In this document: piece by piece, positions 54,000-64,000 of the stretch
Position numbering within the stretch: position 1 is the stretch's first letter
How the letters are laid out: the number at the start of each line of letters is the position of its first letter
Notes under the pieces: generated by a model
The model's database searches: none
What the model was told of the DNA's origin: nothing
What the model saw: the letters and a program-made list of their open reading frames with translations, nothing else
From: Dryococelus australis
Taxonomy: Eukaryota > Arthropoda > Insecta > Phasmatodea > Phasmatidae
Direction: 5' to 3'
DNA: 64,000 nucleotides
Assembly: GCA_029891345.1 (NCBI GenBank)
Contig: CM057009.1
Coordinates: forward strand, 233,855,178 to 233,919,177
Program-made: the position numbers and the translations under genes

Positions 54000-54415
54000 T
54001 TCAAAGTGTGGTGTGACGTCGCGAGACAATGGCTTCATTAGAAATGCCACATTACGTGTCTCTGGATCTTATTCTGGACAATCAAGGAGGAAAATAGGTT
54101 ATGTGGAAATCATGCAAAAATTACCACCATGTTGTCTGGGGCGCCAACATCTCAGCAGAGAGCACGAGTTCGGTTCTGGCGTGTGGTCGATGGCCTGAAC
54201 AGGGATCTTCTTGATGTCCGACTCCTCAATCTTGTAGTTGTAGAAGTTGTAACAGTTAACGCAATATTCATATCTAATGCCTCGTCTAGTGGGCATTATA
54301 AGGGTTATTCCCATACACACATGCTCACTCCCGGGCTGTTATAGGCCACCCTTACGCCTTGTGAAAATATTCAAACGAGTTACGTGGTCAAGAGGTGGCC
54401 AAAGAAATAAACAAA
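54000..54415. repeat. Dispersed repeat family, copy 2 of 2
   Basis: Partner of 31060-31435 in direct orientation. On the minus strand it holds TTGGCGCCCCAGACAACATG (about 54131-54150), which looks like a TGG-starting retroelement primer-binding site. That supports an LTR/leader origin, with the LTR on the higher-coordinate side. No Gag was found on the downstream side. Confidence 0.5.
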
Positions 54416-54489
54416 GTCCGACAATTCACGACATGAAAGTTGGAGGGTATTGTACGTTCAGGTACATCAGGCTTCAGGCCGAGGCACAA

Positions 54490-55110
54490 GGCACTAAGGC
54501 CACGCGACCTCCATGTTGGATACAGAACTTCTCGCTCTGTCGTTCAAGTCATGCATCCACCATCTTGGATTCTGCCATGTTGCTAGCCAGTACACAACCA
54601 TCTTTGAAGCCAGTATGCCACCATCTTCGAAGGTAGTACACCACCATCTTGGACCACCATATTTGTAGCCTGTATACCGCCATATTGGTAACCAGTAAGT
54701 CGTTAACCATGCTCTTGCATTCTGAGGGTTTTCTCCAAGTGTTCCAATTTTTCTCTTTTGCATTCTTTCTGACTTTTTCTTTCTCTTTCTTTCTTTCCTC
54801 CACCCTACTTCTTTCCTTCTCTACCATACTCTTTTATTTTTTTACATCTGCAGTTACTGGAGGCTGCCATCTTTGTTACTGGAGGCCACCATCTGTGTTT
54901 ACATTTCCATGGAGGCCGCCATATTGGTATTTCGGTTGTCATTTGATTCCCCCTTACAGTTCTGGCTTTGGCCACTAGGGGTGCTGAAATATTGGTTCTG
55001 GCATTAGCCGCTAGGAGCACTGGTGTCGCTGTTGTTCGATCAGTCGATCTCGCATATCTGTCGCATTTGCTCCACTGCCATATTGGGGCTGGAATTGGCC
55101 ACTAGAGATG
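54490..55110 (+). repeat. Array of CCAT-core motifs (GCCATnTTG-like) in imperfect repeats
   Basis: Around eleven occurrences of a CCAT(C/A/G)TTG-like word in about 620 bases, such as GCCATGTTG, ACCATCTTGG, GCCATATTGG and GCCATCTTTG. Many are spaced about 20-30 bases apart and separated by CAGTA-type linkers. Three GGCCACTAGGGGTGCT-like units follow at 54970-55110. The same CCAT words occur in the Polinton terminal repeats, so this may be a related terminal-repeat fragment. Confidence 0.65.
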
Positions 55111-55114
55111 CTCC

Positions 55115-55813
55115 TTTTTTTATAACTGAAAATACCATCTGGAATAGTGCGGAATCTTACTGCCAGACCTTGGGTAACAACACTTACACCTCAGATCACT
55201 CGGCTATCACGTCATGCACTGGGAAAAGAGTTTATAAGTAGTATATAGTTTGTAGAGGAATAAATAATATCATGTGTCTCATTTAAGAAATTACATTTCT
55301 ATTTTTATTAAATAATTTTTAATGAATTTCATTTACATATCAGTAATTTTTTTAAGTTTATATACAAAACAATAATTCTTTAAGAATATGTTTTTTATTT
55401 AATTTATATAATTTTCTCAAGTATCTGAAATTAATTTTAAGTATTTTAATCATTAATTTGTATTATATGATTATTAATTATATTTTTTATTTTGGTTTAA
55501 CTTACACATGTATTATTTAGAATTAACTTACAAATACCAAAACAGATATAATACCTTTCACCATTACATTAGCTTGCCTCATTCACTCTATTAACAAGAC
55601 AGTTCCATATCCACCACCGTACCTCAAATTTACTGATCCATAATAACAGTCAACTATATTGACTTCCATTTCAGCCCCATCTAACTTTGCCAGCTACATA
55701 TATAAACAAGTCATACCAGCTGCCGAACCAATCAAATATTCTATCCATGCTATCATAAGATCAATACTATTCATTTAACCATCTACTGGTCAAGTGGAAA
55801 CATTGGTTTTATG
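55115..55813. other. AT-rich flank of the copia elements
   Basis: About 700 bases with no frame of note. If copia 1 is nested in copia 2, the right part of this stretch is the 5' LTR or leader of copia 2, but no LTR limit was recognised. Confidence 0.5.
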
Positions 55814-55818
55814 GGAAA

Positions 55819-56138
55819 TGTTGAGAACAATTGAAAGAACATAAAGTGACTTATGTAGCTTGTAAATTACATTAAATATGCCCTGGGATAATACCTATGT
55901 TAATTATGTTTCATTCTATTGTAATACATATTCGCCAGTTGGCAGTATTGTGCCTTGTTTTAATGTTGTTTGTTTACAGTCAGTAATTTTTAGATGTAGT
56001 GTCATGGTGGTCAGATATAAGTTGGTTGTTGTTGTTGTGTGCAACTCAGATTGTATTCTTTGTTGGTAAATGAGTTGTTTCAAGTTTATGAGTGCATTAA
56101 ATAGATGGGCAAATAAACAAAGTGTTTATTTTACAACA
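55819..56138 (+). repeat. Copia 1 5' LTR
   Basis: 320 bp, TG to CA, with AATAAA at 56112-56117 near the 3' end as a likely polyadenylation signal. It is preceded by GGAAA. Confidence 0.95.
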
Positions 56139-56154
56139 GGTTATGGGCCCAGGA
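56139..56154 (+). promoter_or_regulatory. Copia 1 primer-binding site, half-tRNA type
   Basis: GGTTATGGGCCCAGGA directly follows the LTR. It resembles the site of Drosophila copia, which pairs with an internal part of initiator methionine tRNA rather than with the tRNA 3' end (established for copia). That assignment is from memory and by eye. Confidence 0.6.
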
Positions 56155-56264
56155 GACAGAAAATGTTAAATTAAAGTGATCGTTTTTTTTTGTGCCATAA
56201 TATTAATTATGTTTTTTTCTTGTCAGACTAATGCTATGTAATTATGAACAAAATGGAATGAAAT

Positions 56265-57045
56265 GTGATAAAGTTAAGTTCTGAAAGTAATTGGAAAACA
56301 TGGAAATTCCAGACTGGAGTTACATTGAGGGCAAAAGGTGTTTATGATGTGGGAAATGGTATATGTGTGAAGCAGGAACCGGGATGTAATGACTACGAAA
56401 GAACATTAAAGGAATGGCAACAGAAAGATTTTCTAACTCAAGATCTAATTGTTACACGATCGGACGAAGGGCCAATGACCCATGTTTTAACATGTGAAAG
56501 TGCTGAAGAAATCTGGAAGAAACTGTTGGCAGTGTTTGAAAGAATATCTGAGCTTTTGGTACACTTGCTACAACAGAAGTTCTTTAATTTGCAATTTTTA
56601 CCAGGTGAAAGTATGTCTGAGTTTTTGTCCAGAGTCGAAGATACCGTCAGTAACATAAAATTGCTGGGTGAAAAACTGTCCGAAACTATGATTATGACAA
56701 AAATCCTTATGGCCTTGCCATCAATTACCCACATTTTGTTAGTGCCTGAGACTCGGTTCCGGTGGATGGGCGGACCATGGGAAATTTGATAGCTAGATTG
56801 TCGATAGAAGAGGAGAGAATTCTATCAGTAAATGAAGAGGACTGAATAGAATTTGCTGCCGCAAGTAAATTTAATCCCATAAAAAAAAGTCTTGAATGTG
56901 GGAAAATCTGCCACCTTAGAGCCCAATGTTTCAGATTGGGTCTAGGGAAAAATTCTATTTGCTGCCAATTTTGCAATAAATTAGGACACATCAAAAGGAA
57001 CTGTTATCAATTCAAAAGGGAGACACAAAATCAGAACGCACAAAT
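56265..57045 (+). pseudogene. gag: Copia 1 Gag
   Basis: It opens with SSESNWKTWKFQTGVTLRAK, the usual FxGxNWxxWK start of copia Gag. Next come AEEIWKKLLAVFERISELLV and LQQKFFNLQFLPGESMSEFL (the UBN2-type helical domain). Two CCHC zinc knuckles lie in tandem at about 56890-57010 (CGKICHLRAQC and CCQFCNKLGHIKRNC). Gag forms the particle and packages RNA. Fossil. Confidence 0.85.
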
Positions 57046-57099
57046 GTAAATAGAGATGAAGAAGTGTTCACTGTCTTAACATCAGTCTTGATTGGTGAT

Positions 57100-58110
57100 A
57101 CATGCAATGACTATACTTGGTTTCTGTATACTGGAGCTTCAGGACATGTGTGTTGCTGAAATGAACTTTTTTCGTCGTATCTTACTTTGTATACAGCCAG
57201 GCTTGTAAAATTTGGAGATGGGAGAGTTTTGAAGGCTGAAGGTATTGGTAGTGTTAGGTTATTGTCAGATACTTGTGAGGGTGACTCAAAAATCATACTA
57301 CAAAATGAACTGTTTGTGCCAGAAATTAAAATAAACCTTTTTTCAGTAGGATCTGCACTTGACAAAGGCTACACTACGGTTTCAAACAATCATGTCTCAA
57401 AAATTCTAAATAGTAAAGGTAAAATTTCAGTCATTGCAGAATGTGCAGGAAGCTTATATAAAATGAAATTTAGTCCACATGAATCAGCTGTTGCCTTTGT
57501 GGGTGAAAAACAAGATCTTCCCTCTTGGCATGAAAGAATGGCTCACCAGAACCTACAACAGGTAAAAGGTGTATTGAATTTGTATGGCCAGAAGATGACT
57601 GGTGGATCTGAGGTGTTTTGTGAACCTTGTATTTTAAGTAAGCAAACAAGAAGTTCTTTCTAAAGAAGTAACACAAAAACTTCAAGAAGTGAGGAAATAA
57701 TACACACTGACTTGTGCAGCCTCATGGTAACTCCATCTATAGGCAGCTCTAAATATTTTTTCTTGCTGAAGGACAATTACTCTCACTTTCGTTTTGTCTT
57801 TTTTTTTAAATACAAAAATGTGGTCAAAGAAAAATTCAAGGTGTTTAGAGCGTGGTTTAAGAATCAGAGGAGTGAGATGTTCAAAACACTTCGTACAGAT
57901 TGTGCAACAGAGTTTGTTAACAGTGATATGGAACAGTTGTTATCAGAATTAGGTGTTGTACATGAAGGAAGTGTACCATATTTTCCAGAACAGTCTGGTA
58001 TGATAGAACGGGAGATGCACACAATAGGTGAAGTGGGCAGAACCATGATGACAGCCAAGGGCTTAGAAAAAAGTTTTGGGCTGAAGCTGCAAACATAGCA
58101 GTCTATGTGA
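57100..58110 (+). pseudogene. pol: Copia 1 protease and integrase region
   Basis: The protease-site segment reads WFLYTGASGHVC near 57118. The integrase N-terminal zinc-binding region has SWHERMAHQNLQQVKGVLN, then FCEPCILSKQTRSSF (HxxxxH and CxxC). The core has FLLKDNYSHFRFVFFFKYKN, TDCATEFVNSDMEQLLSELG and PEQSGMIEREMHTIGE (the DDE core with its Asn/Glu region). These process the polyprotein and insert the DNA copy. Fossil, broken. Confidence 0.88.
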
Positions 58111-58188
58111 TAAATAGAGCAGGCACCAGTACAGTCGAGGGCAAAACACCTTATCAGTTGTGGGAGGTGAAAGGATTACGACATAACA

Positions 58189-59560
58189 TTGTTGAAAGTG
58201 TTTGGATTAGAAGCATATGTCCATTTTGCAGATCAGACTTGTAAGAAATGGGAAGTAAAATCTAAGAAAGGCATATTTGTTGGCTACAGCGAAACATCAA
58301 AAGGATTTTGTCTCTTCCTACTAAATGAAAACAAGGTGATAGTGAGTTGCAATGTAAAATTCACTCAGAAAAGGGACTGTGGAGAAGCAGTGCAAAGAAG
58401 CATTGGGTATTCGAGCAATATGGAAAGTGATACGAGGGATACATGTGAGGGTTCAGAGGATGGTGAAAAAGAAGACCTCTTAGGGTTTCCTAACCTCATT
58501 GATGAAGAGTCAAATGTTAATACAGCCAGACCAAGTGTGCAAACACAAGAAAAAAATGAGGCTGGAAACATTGAACTGGAGGAGTACAAGAGTGTCAAAG
58601 AAAAGGGTTTTGTTAATATTAGGTGTTTGAGAGATAGAGACAGCTTAAGAAAACCAAAAAGGTTTGACTGTGATTTTAATTTGCTGTGCGTTATCGAACC
58701 TGATGATCCTTGCACATTCGAAGATGCCATGAATAGTGAAAACTCAGAAAAATGGAGAAAGGCAGTGAATCAAGAATTGGAAAATTTAAAAGAAAACAAT
58801 ACATGGGTGGAAATGGAAGGGCCTGTAGATGTTAGCTTAGTAGAGAGGAGATGGGTATTCAAAGCAAAAAGAGGTGCTAAGAGTAATCCAACAGTGTATA
58901 GAGCCAGACTTGTTGCCAGAAAGTTGCCAATAGGGATCCTTTGATTCATCTGAGACATGTGCACCTGTTGCCAGACTTTCAACAGTGTAGCGGTGGTAAA
59001 TCAGAGAGGCATGCCCATTCATCAAATGGATGTGACAGGGGCTTTTCTTTATGGCGACATTGATGAAACTGTATTTCTTTTGGTGCCTGAATGAATGGAA
59101 GTGGAAGGAGAAAACATAGCACTCAAATTAAATAAATCCTTGTATGGCTTAAAGAAGTCACCGAAATATTGGAGCACAAAATTCAATGAAGTTATGAAGA
59201 CGGACGGATTCACCAGGTCAACAAGTGACTTCTGCTTGTATTTTAAGAGAAATGAATCCCGTGGTCTCTATGTTCTACTGTATGTGGATGAACTACTAAT
59301 AGTAGGTACAGAAGAAAGTAACATAAAAACAATCAAGATGAAATTGAGCTTGTACTTTAGAATGAAGGATTTGGGAAAGGCTTCTACATATCTGGGAATT
59401 AAGAGTGAACATGATCTATCTACTAGAGAGACCTCCCTGAATCAGACCTCATACCTTGAAAGTGTCTTGCGAAAGTTTGGGATGACCGACTGTAAGCCAG
59501 TCTCCTCACAAATTGATCCAATTGGAAAGGTCAATCTTCATATTGTTGAGAGGTGTAATC
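58189..59560 (+). pseudogene. pol: Copia 1 reverse transcriptase
   Basis: After an integrase C-terminal stretch (KKGIFVGYSETSKGFCLFLL) the RVT_2-type reverse transcriptase starts with NNTWVEMEGPVDVSLVERRW and VFKAKRGAKSNPTVYRARLV. It continues with MDVTGAFLYGDI-like sequence, LNKSLYGLKKSPKYWSTKFN, the LYVLLYVDELLIVG catalytic region and FRMKDLGKASTYLGI. The order is that of copia Pol. Fossil, broken in several places. Confidence 0.88.
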
Positions 59561-59730
59561 AAAACCTTGAGTGACAGTGCCAATAACTCATTGGTAGTTT
59601 AATGTACGCAGTGTCAGGTACAAGAATGGATATTTGTTGGGCAGTAACATTCCTGAGTCAAGATCAAGCCAGTGATGAGTTGATGACAGCACTCAAGAGA
59701 ATACTTTGTTAAATCAAGGGAACAGTTGAG

Positions 59731-60228
59731 TTGAGCATGGTGTACAGGAAGGGGCAAATTCAGTTACATGGCTACGTGGATGCGGACTGGGTCGGATATC
59801 TCGAAAATAGAAAATCAATATCCAGATATTTGTTCCAGTTGGGAAAATCAATCATGGTATGGTCATCTAAGAAGCAGATTTCTGTGGCCCTGTCATTGAT
59901 GGAAGCTGAATACACTGCTTTGAGAGCTGCGGTATCTGGAGTTTGCTGGCTGAAAAAACTGTTTCAAGAATTGAATGTGTTTCAGCAATGTGAGAAACTT
60001 ATAACTATTTTCGAAGATAACCAATCTGCCATCAAAATTGCATACAATGTTGAGAACAAGCGACTGAAACATGTGGATGTTCGGCATCACTTCATTAGAG
60101 AAGAAATTAGTGATGGGACTGTAGCCTTGTGCTATGTATCAAGTGAAGATCAGATCACATATATTTTCATAAAGGCTCTTCACACGCCCAATTTTGAGAG
60201 GGTTTGGAAACACATGGGACTACAGTAA
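59731..60228 (+). pseudogene. pol: Copia 1 RNase H
   Basis: A 165-codon frame with GYVDADWVGYLENRKSISRY, MVWSSKKQISVALSLMEAEY, FEDNQSAIKIAYNVENKRLK and HVDVRHHFIREEI, the full Ty1/copia RNase H signature. It ends about 75 bp before the 3' LTR, with a purine run GAGGAAGGG at 60293-60301 abutting the LTR as polypurine tract. Confidence 0.92.
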
Positions 60229-60301
60229 TTTTTTTTTATTAGGGGATTGTATAAACCCGGTGTGCTTTATGGGTTAATTTGTTGTTTCAATTGAGGAAGG
60301 G

Positions 60302-60618
60302 TGTTGAGAACAATTGAAAGAACATAACGTGACTCTTATGTAGCTTGTTAATTACGTTAAATATGCCCTGGGATAATACCCATGTTAATTGTGTTTCATT
60401 CTATTGTAATGCATATTCACCAGTTGGCAATATTGTGCCTTGTGTTTTAATGGTGTCTGTTTACAGTCAGTAATTTTTAGATGTAGTGTCATGGCAGATA
60501 TAAGGTGGTGGTGGTTGTGTGCAACTCAGATTGTATTCTTTGTTGATAAATGAGTCGTTTATAGTTTTTGAGTGCATTAAATAGATGGGCAAATAAACAA
60601 AGCGTTTATTTTACAACA
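60302..60618 (+). repeat. Copia 1 3' LTR
   Basis: 317 bp, TG to CA. It is preceded by the purine tract GAGGAAGGG and followed by the target duplication GGAAA. It differs from the 5' LTR by about 20 substitutions and a few short indels. Confidence 0.95.
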
Positions 60619-60699
60619 GGAAATATGCAGTTTTAGGTTAGGGGCTACAAGTAACATGCGTGTATGACCATTTTCAGTGTCTGGTTTCTGTTTTACCAT

Positions 60700-61500
60700 A
60701 TAGTTTACGAGTATTTGGAATTAAACAGTTTGATGGTGTGAACTCCACAAACTGGTGCTGCCGGATGAAGTTATTGCTTGAACAGAATGGAGTGTTACAT
60801 GTTTTGTCAACTGAGCCTCCGACTACAGAAGCTAATCTTAAAATAGTTTAAGTAAGAAAACGTCAATGCAAGAAATATTCTCGTTCAAGGACTGGCAGAT
60901 TTGTTGCCAATGATAATGGGTAAAAATACTGCAAAATAAATTGTGGACACCCTAGCGACTACATATGAAAAACGGGGAATGAAATCCATGGTGATGGCAC
61001 AGAAAGCTTGGCAAAAACTGGAGTACAAGAAGGAAAAGCCTCCACAAGAATTTTTGCAGCAATTCGAATCAATGGCATCAGAAGCTAAGGTGGCTGGTAG
61101 GAAGCTTCATGAAGATGAAATGATTAATCAATTGCTGGTAGCAATGCCATCTGATTTCGATAGTGTTGTTTATGCTATGGACATTTTTGTATAACAAAGA
61201 TAAGTCAGCAGTTAGTCTGGAGTATGTGAAGAATACTCTGTTGGCAGAAGAAGAGATACTTCTAAAGAAAGATGTTGATCGACATTATGTTTTTGCATCA
61301 TACAGAAGATGCAGAGGAAAATCTGGTCAGTACTCACAGCCCAGGCATACTAAAGGCAGTAATGTTACAGGTAGAAGTTTTAATGGAAAATGTTATTATT
61401 GCAAAGCTCAGGGGCATACGGTATGAAAATCAATTGTCCAAAACTGAAGTATAAGGAAACAGCTGCAACCACAGATGAAAAAGTGGAATTTTCCTTTTAG
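60700..61500 (+). pseudogene. gag: Copia 2 Gag
   Basis: The start motif is KQFDGVNSTNWCCRMKLLLE (FDGxNxxxWxxRM). Next come AQKAWQKLEYKKEKPPQEFL and KLHEDEMINQLLVAMPSDFD, typical of UBN2-type copia Gag, and a zinc knuckle GKCYYCKAQGHT near 61388-61420. Fossil. Confidence 0.8.
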
Positions 61501-61549
61501 ACATCATTGGACAATGAGAGTTCAACATGTAGCCATGTGGACAATGAAC

Positions 61550-62535
61550 AGTCTGCAATGATTAGTGGTGTGTCAATAGAAGTGCTTTTTGTTATTGGTA
61601 GTGGTGCGAGTTGCCATATCATTAAAAGCTGCTATAAGAAATATCTAAGTGAAGGCAGTGTTATCAGCATGGCTAAGGCTGGTGAGTCACTGAAAGTGGG
61701 GGTAAAGGCAATATTTCTTGTTTTTCTGATGAAGGAGATGGCATTAAAATACAGAAGAATGGGGCATTCTTCTATGTAGCCCATTGAATTATGTGATGTA
61801 TGTTTGAAAGGTAAGCAGACTAAGCTACCATATCTTACGACTATACCAGAGGAGCAGAAAGCAAAGAGAGTACTCCTATGTGTATCTATTGACGTGTGGA
61901 AAGATAACCCCACCAACGCATGATGGGTTTTACAATTTTGTGACATTTATTGATCATTGTAGCCATTTTTTGTCATGTATTTGTTAAGAAATAAATCAGC
62001 AGTCTTTTAAAAATTCAAAATGTATACAGCAATGGTTGAGGCTACGTATAATGCCCACAACAAAAATCTGAGGTGTGACAGAGGAGGTGAGTATGTATCG
62101 TCAGATTTTGAGAGTTTTTGTGATGTGAAAGAAATGCATGTAAGTTATTCTATGGCCACAAATCCATCTCAAAATGGCATAGCGGAGAGGATGAACCGAA
62201 CTCTTTTGGAGAAAACCAGGTGCCTCTTGCTGGATAGTAACTTTGGCAAGGAGATGTGGGAAGGGGCCATAATGACAGCAACCTATCTCAGTAATACACT
62301 GACTACATCTGCTCTTCCAAAAGGAATTACTCCAGCTGAAAGAAGTTTCAACCATAAGCCTGATCTAGCTAAATTAAAAGTCTTTGGATGGCCTCCATAT
62401 CCACCATCCATAAAGAGGATAGGAATGGAAAACTCTGTGACTAATCTAAAAGGTTGTGTCTTTCAGGTTATTGTGATAATGGGTATAGACTGTGGAACCC
62501 CGAAAAGAAGAAAGTTGAATTTGCAAGAAATGTGA
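61550..62535 (+). pseudogene. pol: Copia 2 protease and integrase
   Basis: The protease-site segment EVLFVIGSGASCHIIKSCY lies near 61580. The integrase N-terminal side has LKYRRMGHSSM and CDVCLKGKQTKLPY. The integrase core has LRCDRGGEYVSSDFESFCD, then MATNPSQNGIAERMNRTLLE, KEMWEGAIMTATYLSNTLTT and DLAKLKVFG. The DRGGEY and NGIAERMNRTL blocks are the catalytic Asp and Glu neighbourhoods of copia integrases. Fossil. Confidence 0.88.
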
Positions 62536-62779
62536 TTTTTGATGAGTCTAGTTATACTTAAATCTTGACGTATGTCATAATTCTGCGTGAGAAGACACCC
62601 ACGTGGATCACAACTGTCAGTTTGACAATGAAGGCGACTTAATTGGTTTTCCTCCTGAAGAAGTGAGTAATGAACCCACCGTCACCCGACCTAGGGTGAC
62701 ACAGCAACCAAAGTACTTGGAAGATTAAGAGCTCAACTTTGCTGTGAATGTTTTGGCCTTGTCAGTATCTGCTGATGCT

Positions 62780-64000
62780 CTTGACTGTTATGAAGATGCA
62801 GTCAAAGATGTTGATGGAGACAAGCCATTAATGAAGAACTGGCATCTCTAGAGAGTAATAGAACTTGGGAAGTGGTTGAAATTCCCCCACATGTCCCTGT
62901 CATTGACAGTAGATAAATCTTTTCTACTAAATCCATTGATGGAACCTCTAAGAAGAAAGCCAGACTTTTTACTCGCGGTTATCAACAGCCCAAAATGGAA
63001 AATGAAGATATATTTGCCCCGGTTGCCCGCATGACAAAGCTATGAGTCCTGCTTTCAGTTGCTGCTGAATGTAATCTTCAGCTACAACAACTCAATGTAC
63101 GGTCAGCATTTTTGAAGAGCAAGTTACTAGTGTGTGTGTATATGAAACCACCTGATGGCTTACAGTGCAGTGAAAATAAAGTGTTAAAGTTGACCAAAGC
63201 ACTGTATGGGCTGATGCAGAGTCCTAAAGCTTGGAATGACTGTGTCAATACCGAACTGATCAACCTGGGTTTTATAAGATCAAAAATCTATCCTTGTTTG
63301 TATCATAGGGTTCATTCTACATCTTAGTGTGGGTCAATGATTTCCTGTTATTATCAGATTCTGTTGCAGATCTTACAGTCACTAAATCTGCTGCTAAGTC
63401 TAAAATGGACATAAAAGACGAGCTCAAATGAAAAGTTGCACTTTTTGGGCATAGGTATTTTCAAGTGCAAGGATGGAAGCATTGTTATCAGTCAAGGTGA
63501 TTTAATTCAGAAAGTTGTTAAAAAAATTTAACATGACAGAATGCAAGCCCAGTAAAATCCCAATCCAGCCCAAACTTTACTTGGTTAATGATGGAAAGGG
63601 GTGTAGCATATGTGCCTTATAACGAGTTGGTAGGTAGCCTAATGTATCTTACAGTTTGCACAAGGCCTGACTTATGTTACGGTGTAACATATTTTGGTAG
63701 ATTCCAAAATTGTTACTCACCTAATCATTGGAAGCATTTGAAACATGTTGTTAGATACCTGAAATACACAGTTAATGTAGGGTTAAAATTTCTAAAGTCT
63801 GATTATGACACATTAACTATATCCTCATATGCTGATGTTGATTATGCTTCAGACACAAATAACAGGAAAAGCATTTCAGGCTTTGTAACAAAACTGAATC
63901 AAAATGTTATCTGTTGGAGTTCAAAAAAACAAAGTGTAGAAGCACTGAGTAGCAGTGAATCTGAATATTGTGTTATTGGTAGCTGTTCATCAGAAAACAT
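62780..64000 (+). pseudogene. pol: Copia 2 reverse transcriptase and RNase H (partial)
   Basis: Reverse transcriptase parts are TWEVVEIPPHVPVIDS, KKKARLFTRGYQQPKMENED with IFAPVARMTKL, VYMKPPDGLQCSENKVLKL and TKALYGLMQSPKAWNDCVNT. RNase H parts are GSLMYLTVCTRPDLCYGVTY, ADVDYASDTNNRKSISGFVT and CWSSKKQSVEALSSSESEY at the window edge. Fossil, broken; the 3' LTR is outside the window. Confidence 0.85.

Larger units (their letters stand above)
55819..60618 (+). mobile_element. Ty1/copia element 1, two LTRs and target duplication, broken
   Basis: A 4.8-kb plus-strand element with LTRs at 55819-56138 and 60302-60618. Both run from TGTTGAGAAC to TTTACAACA. It is flanked by the 5-bp direct repeat GGAAA (55814-55818 and 60619-60623). 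Gag, protease, integrase, reverse transcriptase and RNase H follow in copia order. The LTRs differ at about 20 of 310 compared bases plus several indels (about 6-7 percent, counted by eye), so the insertion is of middle age. It is structurally complete end to end, but the coding region is broken, with perhaps half a dozen or more interruptions. Confidence 0.93.
60624..64000 (+). mobile_element. Ty1/copia element 2, broken, runs off the window
   Basis: A plus-strand copia relic in family order: Gag (about 60720-61430) with a CYYCKAQGHTV zinc knuckle, protease (near 61590, VIGSGASCHI), integrase (about 61760-62440), reverse transcriptase (about 62840-63330) and RNase H (about 63620 to the window end). 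It begins right after copia 1 and its 5' end is not visible, so copia 1 probably inserted into its 5' part. It is a different lineage from copia 1 by sequence. It is more heavily degraded than copia 1, with many breaks. Confidence 0.88.

Noticed and set aside
58365-58730. 121-codon minus-strand Ser/Leu-rich frame
   Set aside because: Antisense to copia 1 pol.
1-64000. CRISPR arrays, bacterial operons, rRNA or tRNA genes
   Set aside because: None seen: no regularly spaced identical repeats with spacers, no ribosomal RNA sequence and no convincing tRNA cloverleaf. The content is eukaryotic.

Overview
This is an arthropod-like, most probably insect, nuclear window. It is AT-rich and full of (TA)n, (CA)n and (GA)n tracts, and its recognisable coding sequence is almost entirely decayed mobile elements of kinds common in insect genomes: Ty3/gypsy, Ty1/copia, Polinton/adintovirus-like, hAT, Tc1/mariner and piggyBac. 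I found no host gene I could name, no rRNA or tRNA gene and no CRISPR array. The species call is an inference from element content, not from a host marker.

Layout. At 0.3-5 kb there is a broken minus-strand Ty3/gypsy element (A), flanked by a dispersed repeat seen again at 7.5 kb. At 8.06-17.05 kb lies a minus-strand LTR element (B) with very long LTRs (about 2.1 kb), a primer-binding site, a gag with a PHD-like zinc finger, and no recognisable pol. From 17 to 22.4 kb the sequence is mostly blank, with the 5' end of a hAT element. At 22.45-29 kb is a second broken gypsy (C), related to A and split by an unidentified insertion of about 1.75 kb. An integrase C-terminus from another gypsy sits at 30.6-31.0 kb. 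The stretch 31.4-39.6 kb is AT-rich and nearly featureless. A Tc1/mariner-type transposase relic (39.65-40.87 kb) and a 5'-truncated piggyBac relic (41.57-42.49 kb) follow.

The most informative object is a compact Polinton-like virus fossil at about 43.75-53.54 kb. It has terminal inverted repeats of about 1 kb, an integrase with a chromodomain-like tail, a packaging ATPase, a phospholipase A2-like protein, an adenain-like cysteine protease, and minor and major capsid proteins. No protein-primed DNA polymerase B is visible. Integrase and ATPase genes run leftwards and the virion genes run rightwards from a central divergent promoter region. Each of the three late-type genes is preceded by the same TATA plus TCAGT initiator pair at 31-33 bp spacing.

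The right end (55.8-64 kb) holds a copia element with two LTRs and a 5-bp target duplication (55,819-60,618), apparently inserted into the 5' part of a second, more degraded copia element that runs off the window. The retroelements and the Polinton are treated as fossils: all are broken, each probably several times over, except that individual open frames in the Polinton are still long.
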